Source: Coniella vitis (taxonomy: Eukaryota; Ascomycota; Sordariomycetes; Diaporthales; Schizoparmaceae). Taken from it: a stretch of DNA of 64,000 nucleotides. Positions within the stretch are counted from its first letter, which is position 1; every line of letters starts with the position of its first letter. The stretch is from NCBI GenBank assembly GCA_011317545.1, contig WUJK01000012.1:633001-697000 (forward strand). Reading direction: 5' to 3'. A program made the position numbers and the translations under genes. Positions 26,179 to 37,672 of this stretch are shown here, piece after piece. Under the pieces are notes generated by a model. It was not told where the DNA came from and searched no databases. It saw nothing but the letters and a program-made list of their open reading frames with translations.

Positions 26179-26615
26179 GGAAAGGATGAGTTTGATGAGA
26201 TCAAAAAGTTCAAAACTGCATATTATTTAGAATGAGTTGGTTTTGATTCTGCCCAGATCACAGCTGAAGGAGATGATGATGTTACCAGGAAGCCGGTAGG
26301 GGAGAGACAATTGCTTGCAGATTGCACTGCGGGTTTGGAACCAAGTACAGTGCTTGCAAATATAGTATCGATGCTTGATCAGAGAAAAGAGCGACGAAGG
26401 TATTCTGCAGTTTGTCACCTGTAATTCCGACCAAGGAAGCAAGTATCTAGACCAGGTAGCCGTATCAAGCAGAGTTACGTTCTGTGACTCAGCAAAAAGC
26501 CGTGGTGCTTATCGATAAGCAAGGCCGTTTAACAGTTCTGGGATTTCTCGTGACGACGTCAGCTTGCACTCTGCCTCTAAACACGTCCTCTGCACGCGCC
26601 CGCCTCCCAGCCACA
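26179..26615. other. Intergenic region between PDR and MPP-alpha genes
   Basis: A 437-bp stretch between two plus-strand genes. It must hold the PDR 3' end and the MPP-alpha promoter. An ATCGATAA-type element occurs near 26511. No gene is seen. Confidence 0.55.
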
Positions 26616-28441
26616 ATGTTGCGGTCATGTTCGACAAGATTGCCAGCGAGGCTGCGCCCTGCAAACCTCGCCACGGCTCAAAACATCCGTCCAGCTTTCC
26701 GCTCCAGAACCTTTGCCTCAGTCGCTCCGCCTCCTGTCGGTCGAGTACGCACGCGCCCTTCTCGTTTGATGAGCGATTCAGCTGTTGCGCGCCTGCCACT
26801 GACGATACTCTTTGCCTTTAGGAGCCGACTGAGCTTGACAAAGTGACCACACTGTCCAACGGCCTTCGCGTGGCGACCGAGGACCTGCCAGATGCCTTCT
26901 CGGGCGTGGGCGTGTACATAGACGCTGGCTCGCGTTACGAAAATGATTATCTGCGCGGTTCGAGTCACATCATGGATCGATTAGCCTTCAAGTCGACCTC
27001 CAAGTACACGGCCGACGAGATGTTGGAGCAGATCGAGAGCTTGGGCGGAAACGTACAATGCGCGTCGTCGCGAGAGTCCATGATGTATCAAGCTGCCACT
27101 TTCAACAACGCAATACCGACTACGGTGGGCTTGCTTGCCCAGACGATCCGAGACCCTCTCCTGCACGAGGATGAAATACAACAGCAATTGCAAACTGCCC
27201 AGTACGAAATCTCAGAAATCTGGTCTCGGCCAGAGCTTATCCTCCCTGAGCTGGTACACACTGCGGCTTTCAAGGACAACACTCTGGGAAACCCATTATT
27301 ATGCCCAAAAGAAAAGACGGAGAGCATCGACAAGGGCGTCATACAATCCTATCGCGATACCTTTTACAGGCCAGAGCGGATGGTACTGGCGTTTGCAGGA
27401 GTGCCACATGAAGAGGCCGTCAAGCTGGCCGAGCAGCACTTTGGCGACATGAAGGGCGCCGAGCTTCCAGACGTTCCAGACACTGCTTCACAGACATCGA
27501 CCGAGTCTCTCGACTCGTTTCAGAGCTTCGACTCTCCGCCGTCTTCCCCCACCTCAACGTCTTCCTCGTCCTCTTCACCGGACTCGCCGTCCCTCCTCTC
27601 CAAAATCCCATTCCTCAAGAACCTCTCAACCTCTGGACCACAACAGACTCCCAAAATCAGCCGCCCACCAACTCCTCTCTCTGCCGCAGAATTGCATCAA
27701 CCTGCTCACTACACAGGCGGATTCCTCTCTCTCCCACCGCAAGCCCCCTCGCAGAACCCAATGATGCCCAACTTCACTCACATCCACCTCGCCTTTGAGG
27801 GTCTGCCTATTGGATCGCCAGACATCTACGCCCTCGCCACCCTACAAACCCTTCTGGGAGGTGGCGGCTCCTTTTCTGCAGGTGGTCCAGGCAAGGGCAT
27901 GTACTCGCGCCTCTACACCAACGTGCTCAACCAATACGGCTGGGTAGAGTCGTGCCAGGCCTTCAACCACAGCTACTCAGACAGCGGCCTCTTTGGTATC
28001 GCAGCCATGTGCTACCCAGGCCACACAACGCATATGCTCGAGGTTATGTGCCGCGAACTCAAGAACTTGACCTTGGACACGGGCTTTTCGGCGCTGGGCG
28101 AGGTCGAAGTGTTGCGCGCCAAGAACCAGCTGCGGTCCAGTCTGCTCATGAACCTCGAGAGCCGCATGGTCGAGCTCGAAGATCTCGGCAGGCAGATTCA
28201 AGTCTACGGGCGCAAGATTCCCGTGCACGAGATGACCCAGAAGATCAGCAAGCTGACGATTCGCGACCTCCGGCGCGTGGCCAAGATGGTCGTGGGTGGC
28301 ATGGTTAAGAACAAGGGCCGGGGCAGCGGTGCGCCGACGGTGGTCCTTCAGGAGGCCCAGGCTAGCGGCTTCACAAGCAAGTCGATAAGCTGGGACGAAA
28401 TCCAAGACATGATTCACCGATCGCGCCTGGGACGCCGGTGA
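26616..28441 (+). CDS. mas2: Mitochondrial processing peptidase alpha subunit
   Basis: Non-catalytic, substrate-recognising partner of the matrix peptidase that removes presequences from imported proteins. Model: join(26616..26744,26822..28441), 582 aa. Residues 1 to about 35 form an Arg/Ala-rich presequence without acids. The M16 peptidase N-domain follows (LSNGLRVATEDLP, VGVYIDAGSRYE). Where the beta subunit has the HXXEH zinc motif, this protein has SHIMDRLAFK, so it is the alpha subunit. The diagnostic glycine-rich substrate loop (GGGGSFSAGGPGKGMYSRLY) starts near residue 389. A Ser/Pro-rich insertion at about 260-333 separates the two halves. The intron (26745-26820 with AG at 26820-26821, exon 2 from 26822) has a GTACGC donor and CTGAC branch and joins GR to EPTELDKVTT. 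The start ATG has a good A at -3 context. It converges with the rps29 gene, leaving 259 bp between stops. Confidence 0.96.
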
Positions 28442-28700
28442 TCGAAGACCTTTGCCCAGTTTTGAAAGCTTGACTTGCATCACCAAGACATTTGGAAAAA
28501 GGCTATAACGAGATAAATTCAAAGAGCTTGGATGGTTCATGTACAATATAGAAAAGTCTCGCTGTATAACACTTTGACCACACTCTTCCCGATAGATCAT
28601 TCAAAGCTTCTGCGATCACTCCACCAGACCACAATACAAGACAGCCGCCTCCGTTCATCTTTGGCATGTCTGATGACAGCAAAGTTGCACTTCAGCTTCC

Positions 28701-29193
28701 TCATCGGTACTGTCCATCCACCGCGTTAGTCAACAACCGGATTCCTCACGCTGTTTGGGCATAACGCTTTCCCCGAAACAGGTACTTACCTTCTTGAAGC
28801 CAATCTCCTCGGCCTTTTCGCGGAATGCCTGGCGAGACATGTTGAGGCCGTACTTGCGAATCAGGCCGGACTTTTTCTTGTCGCCCGTTACGCGGCTTAT
28901 GAACAAATGGAAGCACTTAGTCTTTTTTCCTTTTTTTTTTTCTCCCCCCTTCTCTCTCGCTCAATTACAACCCAATTACACCTAAATTTGCCTCGCCACC
29001 AAAGCGTATGATGTTATATCGCGCCATCAAGGCTGGATCAGACCAGTCCCCATTTGACGATAACCCATGTGTTTGGAAAAAGCGGGGAAAAGAAGAAAGG
29101 CAAGAGACAAAGCGCACAAAAAAAGACGTACCAGCTACGGGAGCCCTTCCCGTACGTCCGTGGGTGCGAACTCCACACTTGTTGATGAGACAT
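28701..29193 (-). CDS. rps29: 40S ribosomal protein S29 (uS14), cysteine-poor form
   Basis: Small-subunit head protein. Model: complement(join(28701..28709,28800..28800,28790..28895,29132..29193)) is simplified here to three exons: 29193-29132, 28895-28790 and 28709-28701, giving 58 aa. It starts MSHQQVWSSHPRTYGKGSRS, contains the hallmark LIRKYGLN, and ends IGFKKYR. Intron 1 (28896-29131, 236 nt) has GTACGT and a GACTAAG branch. Intron 2 (28710-28789, 80 nt) has GTAAGT and a perfect TTGACTAAC branch. The last coding exon is only nine bases (Tyr, Arg, stop). The family's zinc site is CxxC...CxxC. Here C21 is present, but the other three positions read Thr (CRVT), Ser and Ala (MSRQA), so zinc binding is unlikely. 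The hallmark sequence, splice signals and whole codon count all support a working gene rather than a pseudogene. It is invisible as one long frame because of its three short exons. Confidence 0.9.
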
Positions 29194-29717
29194 TGGCCCT
29201 TGGTGTGTGACTTTGTTGATTCTGTAGCGGTTATGTACAGTGTGAAGGAAACAACAAAAGAGGATACAAGGGAATATTGGGAGGGAACAAAGAAAAAGAG
29301 AATACGGAGAAAAGGACAAAACAGAAGATTCTTTCGGACAGAAAGCGATGGTGCGATAGACCTAGATATGTTTTATACATGTTGGGACTACTGCTGGTAA
29401 TACTTGTGTATATGATGTACAAAGAGCTATCAGCGGCTTCTGACCATCAAGGTGCAAACACATCAGCCAGCAGTGGACATCAGGGTTCTCAGCCTTGCAG
29501 CATTTCCAAGCTGTATATGTAGTCTAGGCTCAAACAACGCTGGCCAGGGTAGTTTGATAGGTCCTATATATATTGGAACAAGAGTGGGTGCTTAATGTTG
29601 TAAAGTGTCGGACACAGGAAATCAAGTACACTGCCCCCCCCCCCCCCATGCCCTGCGCTGCAATGCGTTGCCGTGCCATGTCCCCCAGCAGGCACATACT
29701 TCTGCTTGTTAGTTATT
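29194..29717. other. Intergenic region holding the rps29 promoter
   Basis: A 524-bp stretch between the rps29 start and the VPS16 stop, both on the minus strand. It should hold the rps29 promoter and the VPS16 3' end. A 14-C homopolymer lies at 29634-29647. No gene is seen. Confidence 0.55.
29634..29647. repeat. Homopolymer of 14 C residues
   Basis: Poly-C on the plus strand (poly-G in the sense direction of VPS16), about 70 bp beyond the VPS16 stop codon and thus probably in its 3' untranslated region. Confidence 0.9.
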
Positions 29718-32582
29718 CTACTTCTTAAAAACCTGCAATCCCAGCCGCTCAATCTCTCTCCCCTCCGTCGAGTTCATCCCCGCAGCCTCCCACAGTCTCT
29801 GCCACGCCTCTGCGTCCTTAATCTTGACGGCTTCCTCTGCGGCCTTGACGCGCATGCCGCACTTCTCGTACATGGTTATTGCCTGGCCCTGTTCGAGGTT
29901 TGTGCACTTGGGGATAAAGGCGGAGGCTAGGCGCGGATTGCCTGCTTGTAAGGTCAAATTGTAGAAAGGCTGTTTTATATTAGTGAAGTGTCCGTTAGTA
30001 GTCGTTCTTTGAGGCGAAAGGGTTCAGAAACCATACCTCCCAGCCAATAGGGCTCTTTCTCTGCTTTGATATTTCTTCAATTTCGTTCCAGTCACGTTTG
30101 GCTACAAGCGCTCGAAGTCTTGAAGATGTCAGCAGCTAGCCTGTGAGCGTCACTCTTTGAATGAAACATCGTCTGGTCCAAACCAACTCACCGTATCCAC
30201 CAAGCGACCTTCTCAGGCACCTTGAATTCACTCTGTATCCTCTTGGCCCTCTTGTCGTAGCCGAGCCTAATCAGCTTAAACATAGTCTCATTGACACTCA
30301 AGCCGGTGAAGCTGTCCGTCAAATCACGATCAAAGGCCTCTTGCATCCGCAAAAGCGTCGCCGCCTCCTTGAGAGCACCGAGCTCAAACGCGCTTTCCCT
30401 GCTGTTGTCGCTTAGCAACTTCGCGGCAAGTGCCATCTTGTCCGTTGCTGTTCGATTGTCTGGCTGGCTAAGTGATTCACGGATGAACACGGAGGCACCG
30501 TCTAGACGCCGGTCATCTTGGTAGTAGAGGTCTTTGAGTAGAGTGCTATCGCCTTCACGGATAGCGGAAGCTTCGACCAGAGCAGTCGCAACCGGGCGGC
30601 TATTGATAGTGCGGAAAAAGGCGGCCAAGGGCAATTTGCGGCGAAGAGTGTGAAGGACATAGTAGATGAGGTCTGTGTCCCCGCTTTCAATGGCCTTGTC
30701 GAGAGCGACTTCATCCTCTTCCATGCTGAGAAGGAGAGGCACTTGGCGACCGGCTCTGGGTTCGTGGTTGAGTAGCTCCGTGGCCAGGCGACCTCGGCCC
30801 TCATCGTAGGCCGCCCTTGCGATTGACTCAAAGGAAATGCCAGGATTGCCAGACAGTTTCTCTACTATAAGACGACACACTGTCTCATCATCCTCGGTAC
30901 CAGCCCGGACTTTAGCTGATGCCCAATGGACATATATCTTATCCGTTGGCAACCGAAGATAGCCTGCGATTCTGAGCGCGAGGAGATACTCATGTCGGTT
31001 GAGTAGACGACCAATGAGCGCCTCTGGTCCGAGGCGTTGATATTGATCATAAGATAACGGGATGCCAATTTCGTAGAAGCGCACTGCGTTCAGAATCCGA
31101 AGCGTTTCGCACATATCGACAAAATCATCGCTATTATATATATCCAGTACAGACTTTCCGAACGATGCTGCCTTGAGCAACTGTTTTTGCCAGTGGACAT
31201 TGAACTCATGACCAGCGGCATTAACGCACGTATCGACTGCCTCCACCAGGCTCGACCGAATGAGCTGAATGTTGTCATCTGCTTTGGGAGACTGCAATTC
31301 CAGTTGAGCAACTGCATCCAGTAGGATCGAGGCCGGTGACTCGGTGCCGAAACGAAAGACCTCATCCGTGACATCCGGTACTTTTTGAACAAAGTCACAA
31401 ACTTCATTCGAAAGTACTCGCACGCCGTCATGGTCCTGTATCATGTGTACTCTGCCGTCGTAGAAAAACTTGGCTGCTGCCCCTGCTGGTCCGACGACAT
31501 GGATCTCATCCTCCCACGAAATAACGACGGCGTCATTGCCGCACCACTGAAGGTATTTGGGCGGGATCCGGGACCTGGACTCATATTCGCTCAGACGGCT
31601 TTGGAAGTCGCTTGTTACTACATGTGCTCTGCCAGTCTCGGTGTACAATGCTGCGAATCTTCCATTCGGAGAGATACTGATGTGGGAGAAGGGTCCTATG
31701 TCCAGGAACTTGTCTTCGACATCTGTTGCGTCTACCAGATAGACAGTTTGGCCGATACTAAGAAGGGCCTCGACGGAGCGAGACAGCGTAAACGTAGGAG
31801 GTATAATGGTCCACGCATGCACCTGGCCCTCGGGAGGAGACATGAGCGGCTTTGGCCGTGGCTCATCATAGGAGGAGACTGAGATGAGCGTATTGTTTGC
31901 CAGCAGGGCCACAAGTCCGGTGTCGTAGAACCTGAGAAAGTGTCAGTATCCCATACAATGTCTCATCTTCTTTGGCGGTTCTAGCACGGGTCGGCTCCAG
32001 CTCACCTGCAGGACTCGACGCCGATTTCCTCGGCATGGTTGCCCAGCGTGAATTGGGTAAAGTCGCCTTGTAGATCGTAGTAGCATCGCACAATGCCGTC
32101 TTTGGTGACAACAAGGAGTTTCTCATCTTCGGACCAGCCCAACCCCCTGATGGATCCGTGTTCCCATGGAATGGACTTGATGGGCTTCCCGGCGCAACTG
32201 TAGATGTCTATGCTGGGCTTGGAAGACTTGCCGGCACGGTAAGCCAGTATCTTGGTCTCATCTCGGTAGAGCGCTATGAAGCGTTAGCTTATTATCCTTC
32301 TTGTCAGGAAACGTGTAGCAAGAGATGGACCACAAGCCTGCTTTCGTCCGCAGGTACAAGACCACTGTCTGTCCAAGAAACACTAGCAAGGAAGCAGACG
32401 CAGCATCACAGCAACGCAATAGAATGGGCACACAAACCTACAGCTCCGCCATAGGGAGCTCCAGCGACAAAGTAGTTGTCCAAGTCCAGGTCCAGGTCAA
32501 AGACGGCCGTGTACAGCTGTGTCTTACGGTAGAAGCGATCGCCGACTTTCTCCCAGCCAGCGGTGGGATGCGTCGATTCCAT
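29718..32582 (-). CDS. vps16: Vacuolar protein sorting protein Vps16
   Basis: Core subunit of the HOPS and CORVET tethering complexes at vacuoles and endosomes; it binds Vps33. Model: complement(join(29718..29969,30037..30118,30192..31931,32006..32273,32438..32582)), 828 aa, a normal length. It opens MESTHPTAGWEKVGDRFYRK, followed by an N-terminal beta-propeller (about 1-400; LAYRAGKSSKPSIDIY, KSIPWEHGSIRGLGWSEDE). A C-terminal helical-solenoid Vps16 domain follows (about 480-828; LLNRHEYLLALRIAGYLRL, FFRTINSRPVATALVE, FYNLTLQAGNPRLASAFIPK). Four introns: 32274-32437 (GTTTGT donor, GCTAAC branch), 32005-31932, 30191-30119 and 30036-29970. Each join restores conserved sequence, for example GGAV to ALYRDETK and WWIR to LRALVAKRDW. 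Its start faces ATG16 across 792 bp. Confidence 0.96.
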
Positions 32583-33374
32583 CTTGTGTGATAACGGTCC
32601 GCTACCGCATCTTTGGCTCGGCGCACCTCCCCAACAATGACCTTGCTCTTTCAGACGGCTTCAAAGGTATTCAAGCGTCGTATGCTAGGCCCAAAATAGA
32701 AGAACCGACTGAGCCACGAGCGATATATGTTGCAGCGGGTTGCAGTGTTGTTGAGATGTTGCGTATGATATATCCACTCATTGCCTTGTATCCTCCAGCA
32801 TAGTAGGTAGGTAGCATCTGCGTGGCTACTGAAATGGGGACAAAGTTACAAGCGGGACAGCCCCCCGGGTACCGGGGTACCTAGAAACTTACTCAAGTAC
32901 TATATACATGTCTAGGTGACTACCCCTGCCACCCACCAAAAAACTCTCATTATCTGCCCTTGTCACTTGTCACCGCAACCCATGCCAAGCAAAGCGAAGC
33001 AAAGCGCATGTCTGGTAGGCTCCACAGCCGGAGCCACCAAAAGCAATAGAGCCACTACCGTCATCGCTCTTATGGGGATTTGGACGCGGATTATTTGGGA
33101 GGAGTGGTTACTCACGTTGTGCACCGCCCAACAACCTCGCATCCAAACAACGACTACACCACGTTCCACTCAACAACCTCGTCAGCAACCAGCAAACAAT
33201 TTCGAGACTGTCCCCGTGGTAGGACTGGGAAGTCTTTTGTCCCCTCCGCCTCTGTTTCACAAGTGCAGCGGCAGCAGCAGCAGCAGCGCCGCCGCCACCA
33301 CCACCACCACCTCCTCCTCCTCCTCCAGGTGACGGAAATTCAGACAGCTGCCCCTCCCTCCGGGCGCTATCATC
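32583..33374. promoter_or_regulatory. Divergent promoter region between VPS16 and ATG16
   Basis: This 792-bp space separates the two oppositely directed start codons. It contains a TAGGTACC-like segment near 32870-32885 and, next to ATG16, a compound triplet repeat. Both genes serve delivery to the vacuole, so co-regulation is plausible but not shown. No coding region is supported. Confidence 0.6.
33264..33328. repeat. Compound triplet microsatellite in the ATG16 leader
   Basis: CAG units pass into CGC, then CAC, then CTC units in one unbroken tract that ends about 47 bp upstream of the ATG16 start codon. It is therefore probably transcribed as part of the 5' leader. Confidence 0.85.
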
Positions 33375-34168
33375 ATGCCCAGCTGGAAGGACGACTACCT
33401 CGCTGCGCTGCTCGAGGCAGAGCGCAATAATCCCGTCAACCTCGAGCTTGTCGATGCATGTAAGGAGTTTCTTGTCCCTTCTTTCTGTCACGACTAGACT
33501 TGGCGCATTGGTATAAGCAGTCAGCTTTACTTACAACCCGCGACGTTGCGCCTTGCACAATAGGCTCCCAGCTCAACGATCAAATCGCCCTTCTCGAAGC
33601 AGAACGCGCCGCTCAGGCAGCCCACCAATCCCTCAAAGCCATCACATCCGCCTCGACCCACTCCTCAAGCCACCCACAACCATCCGAACAATCGCCCTCC
33701 CTTCCAACAACAATAACATCCCCCCCCGCACCAACGGATCCCACCTTCACCCCCTCCGCAACAACAACAACCTCACCACGCGACCCTCTTGTCCTCCGCC
33801 TCCGTGCAGACCTCGCCCACGCCCTCCGCCAAAACACAGACCTGTCCACCCGCTTGCGCACAACAAGCACCGAGCGCGACCGCCTTGTGTCGCAAACAAG
33901 ACATCAAGCCAAAACCCTCGTAGCCCTAACGGCCGAGCGGGATTCTCTCGCCCGCCGCGTTCGCGACCAGGCTGAAGAGCTGCGCGGTAAGAAACAGCTC
34001 TACGACCAGGTTCAGGATGAGGTGATTGCGCTTGAGATGCAACTCAATGTCGCCGAACAGCAAAAGACGCAGATTGCGGCTGAGAATAAGAATCTTATTG
34101 ATCGGTGGATGAAGAGGGCTGAGTTGGAGGCGACGCAGATGAATGCATTGAATGAGAGGAAGATGTGA
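33375..34168 (+). CDS. atg16: Autophagy protein Atg16
   Basis: Partner of Atg5-Atg12 in the complex that places Atg8 lipidation on the growing autophagosome membrane. Model: join(33375..33459,33564..34168), 229 aa, typical of the short filamentous-fungal form without WD40 repeats. The N-terminal Atg5-binding segment is MPSWKDDYLAALLEAERNN. A Ser/Thr/Pro linker occupies about 60-115. The C-terminal half is a continuous charged coiled coil (VALTAERDSLARRVRDQAEE, EMQLNVAEQQKTQIAAENKN) for dimerisation, ending in the conserved LIDRWMKRAE. The intron 33460-33563 has a GTAAGG donor and TAG acceptor and joins ELVDA to CSQLNDQIALLEAE. It lies divergent from VPS16 and convergent with DOT1. Confidence 0.94.
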
Positions 34169-34840
34169 TAATGCGCGCATGAAAGAAGGATAGAGGGCCA
34201 CGGTATGGGACGGGTCTCTTTATCATTTCGTCACACGTGACAGGAGGATGAGCAAGATGTTTGGGATGAATTAGTATTTGCAATTTTCTATGATACCCTG
34301 GGTTGGCAACCTGTTTCTGATGGAGTTATATTATAAGAGGAGCTAAGTGAGCAAAGTTAGCTGCTTTCTGGTTTTTCTTTTTGGTTCTTTTTGTGTGTTC
34401 AATGAGCAGCTCAGACTAGAATCCAGCATTGCTGGATATCGCTGCTCTCTATGCTGCATTATGTTTCGCTGGGGTTGCCCATCGAGGAGGCGTATAAGCT
34501 ACAGTACTGTTCTAGTCCAATGTACATCTTTATCAACTCCGTCCCAGCATCCGCTCTTTGGACCTGTTATCCAGCTCTCGATCCAGGCGCATGACTCTTC
34601 GTCTCTGAAGAGGCTGAGTCGTACCCATCATGCCAAATGCGAAAGTCGGGTATAAAAATACAAAATAAAAAGGCGTTTCCAAGCCAAGAACGCTGCCGCC
34701 ATAATGTCTATACATATACGCCGCTCGCACGCAGTGAATGCTTGTACAAAGTCTCTCACACATCAAAGAGCTTCTCTTTGCCTCCTTCCTTTTAGCCCAT
34801 GAGCGAGTTGGTCGATGTCCAGCTCATTTGTCTTGTGGTA
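34169..34840. other. Convergent intergenic region between ATG16 and DOT1
   Basis: Holds the 3' ends of both genes. No coding region is supported. Confidence 0.6.
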
Positions 34841-36469
34841 CTAGAATTCCTGACCACCCTCAATCTTTGTCGTGATGTGGTAATCTCCCGGAGAGTCTGT
34901 CCAGCTCACACCATTCTCAGGCCAGCGATGGCATTCGGGCTCAGACAAGATGCTGCTTGCAATATCATTTTCATTATATTTTGAAGACGTGGGGAACTTC
35001 TTTAATGAAACGATCTTGCAGCCCTTGGTAAGATCCAAGAATTTGATCTTCAGGCTCTCGGTGAGATCGGGAGTGAAGGCTTGGTTATTGGCCAGAACGA
35101 CGTCCGCTCGCTTGATTACTTCCCCAATAGCGTGATTGTTTAAGAAATCGTCCTTGATGATGCGAACCTTGCCGGGCTGGATTCCCCACAGCTTGCACCG
35201 GGCCTCAAACTCGATATGCTGCTCTTTGGCCAACTTCGAAGCGTCCTCCATGACTTCGCATCCCCAACTTTCACAGCCTATCTGCAAGGCCGCCTGGAGC
35301 ACGACGTTGCCGACTCCAGAGCCAAGGTCCACAAACACTTGCTTTGAGGTCATCTGAAGGTCTGTGCACAGTACCTTGGTGATGAAGTTATGCTTCATCT
35401 CGCCGTAAATGTTGTCGGTGCCGTTTGTGTATCGCCTCAGTCGGTCGACGTTAGGTGTCACTACTCGGTCGTATACCTGCTGCAAGATGTGCGTAACAAG
35501 GTCGTCGGACAGGTCGTGTTGCCGGCTAAGGTGCTTAAGGATAGCACCAGACTTGAGTTGTTTGAGAACAATACGGTTATAATCGTCGATGGCCGCTCTA
35601 AATGCGCTTATATCCAGTATCCTGTCGTTGGAGTTGCGCTCCAGTTTTCGAATAATGAGGCCTAGGTCCTTTTTGATTTCTTCGTCGGTGATATATGCCT
35701 CCTTGACATGCTGAACCACCTTGATTATATCCTTAATAACGTCAAGTTTGTCTCTTTGGTTAACGAGTTCAAAACTGAGGCCGGCAGAGTCAGCCAAAAC
35801 ATCCTTGACATATTCAAATTATCTGGTGGACCCCAGGATAATATCAGCATAATAGACATACCGTTCCCGGGTGAGCGAGCCGGGATACTGCAATTCCACC
35901 GCAGAATCCTCGTTACTCGCATCAGGAAAAGACTTGACGTCGCCCAGCGCAAGTGACACAACATCGGCAGCGTGAACAAATTTGAGCTTCTTGGCAGTCT
36001 TGTCGTCGTAGTCATTCTCTGCAAGATTCTTGAGTGCAATGCTCGGCAGGCGGCGATCGGGATCGGTGCGCCTTGTGTGCTTGCGCCTCTTTAACCGGTT
36101 CTCCCAGTCATCGTCATTGTCCTCGCCATCCGAGTTGTCGAACGTGATTCTGGTCTCGCTATCTGTCGTGGGCGAGCGTATACGTTTATTTCTCAATGAG
36201 GCAGCAGGCAGCGCAAGGTAGTTGCGGTCGTCGGCGGAAGAGGATGAAGCAAAAGGACTGTTGCTCGAGCGTGCGCGGCCTGAGACGGAACGCTTGAGGC
36301 CTGTCGAAGAGGGGCGCGACGGGGTTTTGCTGGCACTGGTGGCACGCGACGAGCCACCGCTGAGGGGCGTGCGCGGTTTAGCTAGGGCGCTCGCCTCGAC
36401 GACGGTGCGGACCTTGACCTTCGGTTTGGGCAGGGTCTTGGGAGTGAAGCGCCGCTGATTCGAAAACAT
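34841..36469 (-). CDS. dot1: Histone H3 lysine-79 methyltransferase Dot1
   Basis: Nuclear S-adenosylmethionine-dependent enzyme that methylates H3K79 in nucleosomes, with roles in silencing and the DNA-damage checkpoint. Model: complement(join(34841..35774,35862..36469)), 513 aa. Residues 1 to about 160 are basic, Ser/Pro-rich and disordered, as expected for the nucleosome-binding tail, with a KRRKHTRRTD patch. The catalytic DOT1 fold fills about 185-513. Diagnostic elements are YGEM (326-329), the SAM-binding VFVDLGSGVGN (349-359), the acidic GCEVMED and the active-site NNQAF (432-436). The intron 35775-35861 has a GTATGT donor and CAG acceptor; it joins SLTRER to FELVNQRDK, the usual entry to the fold. 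The ATG at 36469 opens the only sensible frame. Confidence 0.96.
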
Positions 36470-37672
36470 TTTGTGGGCGCAAGGGTTCGGACTCGAAGGA
36501 ATGCGTAGTAGGAGATGCGCAAGGCTGAGGCGGGGGGCCCGAGATCAGGCGGCGAGGAAGAAAAAGTCGGGGCTGATAGACGTGTAGGATAGAAACGTTT
36601 GCGTGTGTGCGTATTTGGGTGGCCGAGTCCAAGCTTTCGGCCTGTAGGAGTTGTGCTAGGCCAAGGCGGCGGGTGTAATGCTGAACGACTGATAATAGTA
36701 ACGATGATGTGTAGGAGCTGCGTGGGCAGACTGGAAGAGATCGTAGGTTTCCCCGAGAAAGTTGGAGGAGTGGTAGAGGAAGGAGGAAAAAAAAAACAAG
36801 AGAAAAATACCAAGCAGAGAGCGCGGCGCCGTGGCAGGCTTGCACAAGCAGGCAGAAAGAACCGACTGACTGGATGGAGGGCGGCGCCGGCGGGTGGTGG
36901 GGTGCAGGTGCGAATGAATGTTCAAGGAAGCCGCGAGCCTCGAAAGCGTCTCACAAAATCCATCTCCCGACTTTGAACCTTTGCCGTTGCCCGGCTTGCC
37001 ATCCAGAACCTGCAGGGTCGCCTGCTGACAAAAAGTCAACCCATGCGATAGGTCCTGCGCATTTCCCTCTGCCCAGCCGGGTCACTAGTACTTTGTACTA
37101 CGCGGGCAAGTACATAGTAGTAGAGACGCTAATTTTAGCGTAGCCTGCCCCTGTGTGCAAGTTGCCCGGCTCTCAGAGGCAGAAGTACGGTACCGCCATG
37201 CACGCCAAACAATAGACGGCGTCGACAGCAGCCTGCCACAGGTGCCGCTTTTTGTCTTGTCTTTTTTCCCTCTTTTTCAAGTTTTTCAAGTGAGATATTT
37301 TGAGCGAATTGATCTTGATCAGCTACAACTCACACCGACGCCGAATCAGCTCTCCATTGCAGGAGGCTCAGCTGGTCACTTGACGGGCCACAAATGTGCA
37401 GATCTTGCGGGGTTTTGTCCATATGAAGAGGGTGCTGGGTTTGATATCGAGCCACTCTCGGTGCAGGATTTACACTATTTGCCACGGTCTTCTCAAAGCC
37501 ACACCTTTGCTGATACTCCCCTCCGAGGTTATCAAGTGCGCCGTCATTGATATCACACATGTGACTCGGAGCTACCTCCTTTCTCCCACCATTGTTGTAC
37601 ATACAACAATGCATCCAGGTTGGAGCAAATACGTGACGGCGCAGCTGTCACAACAAACAAACCACAAAGGAA
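36470..37672. other. DOT1 upstream region
   Basis: 1.2 kb without a supported gene. The first few hundred bases should be the DOT1 promoter and leader. GTAC-rich palindromic motifs occur at 37108-37120. Confidence 0.55.

Noticed and set aside
28930..28965. Poly-pyrimidine run on the plus strand near rps29
   Set aside because: It lies inside the first rps29 intron and needs no separate explanation.
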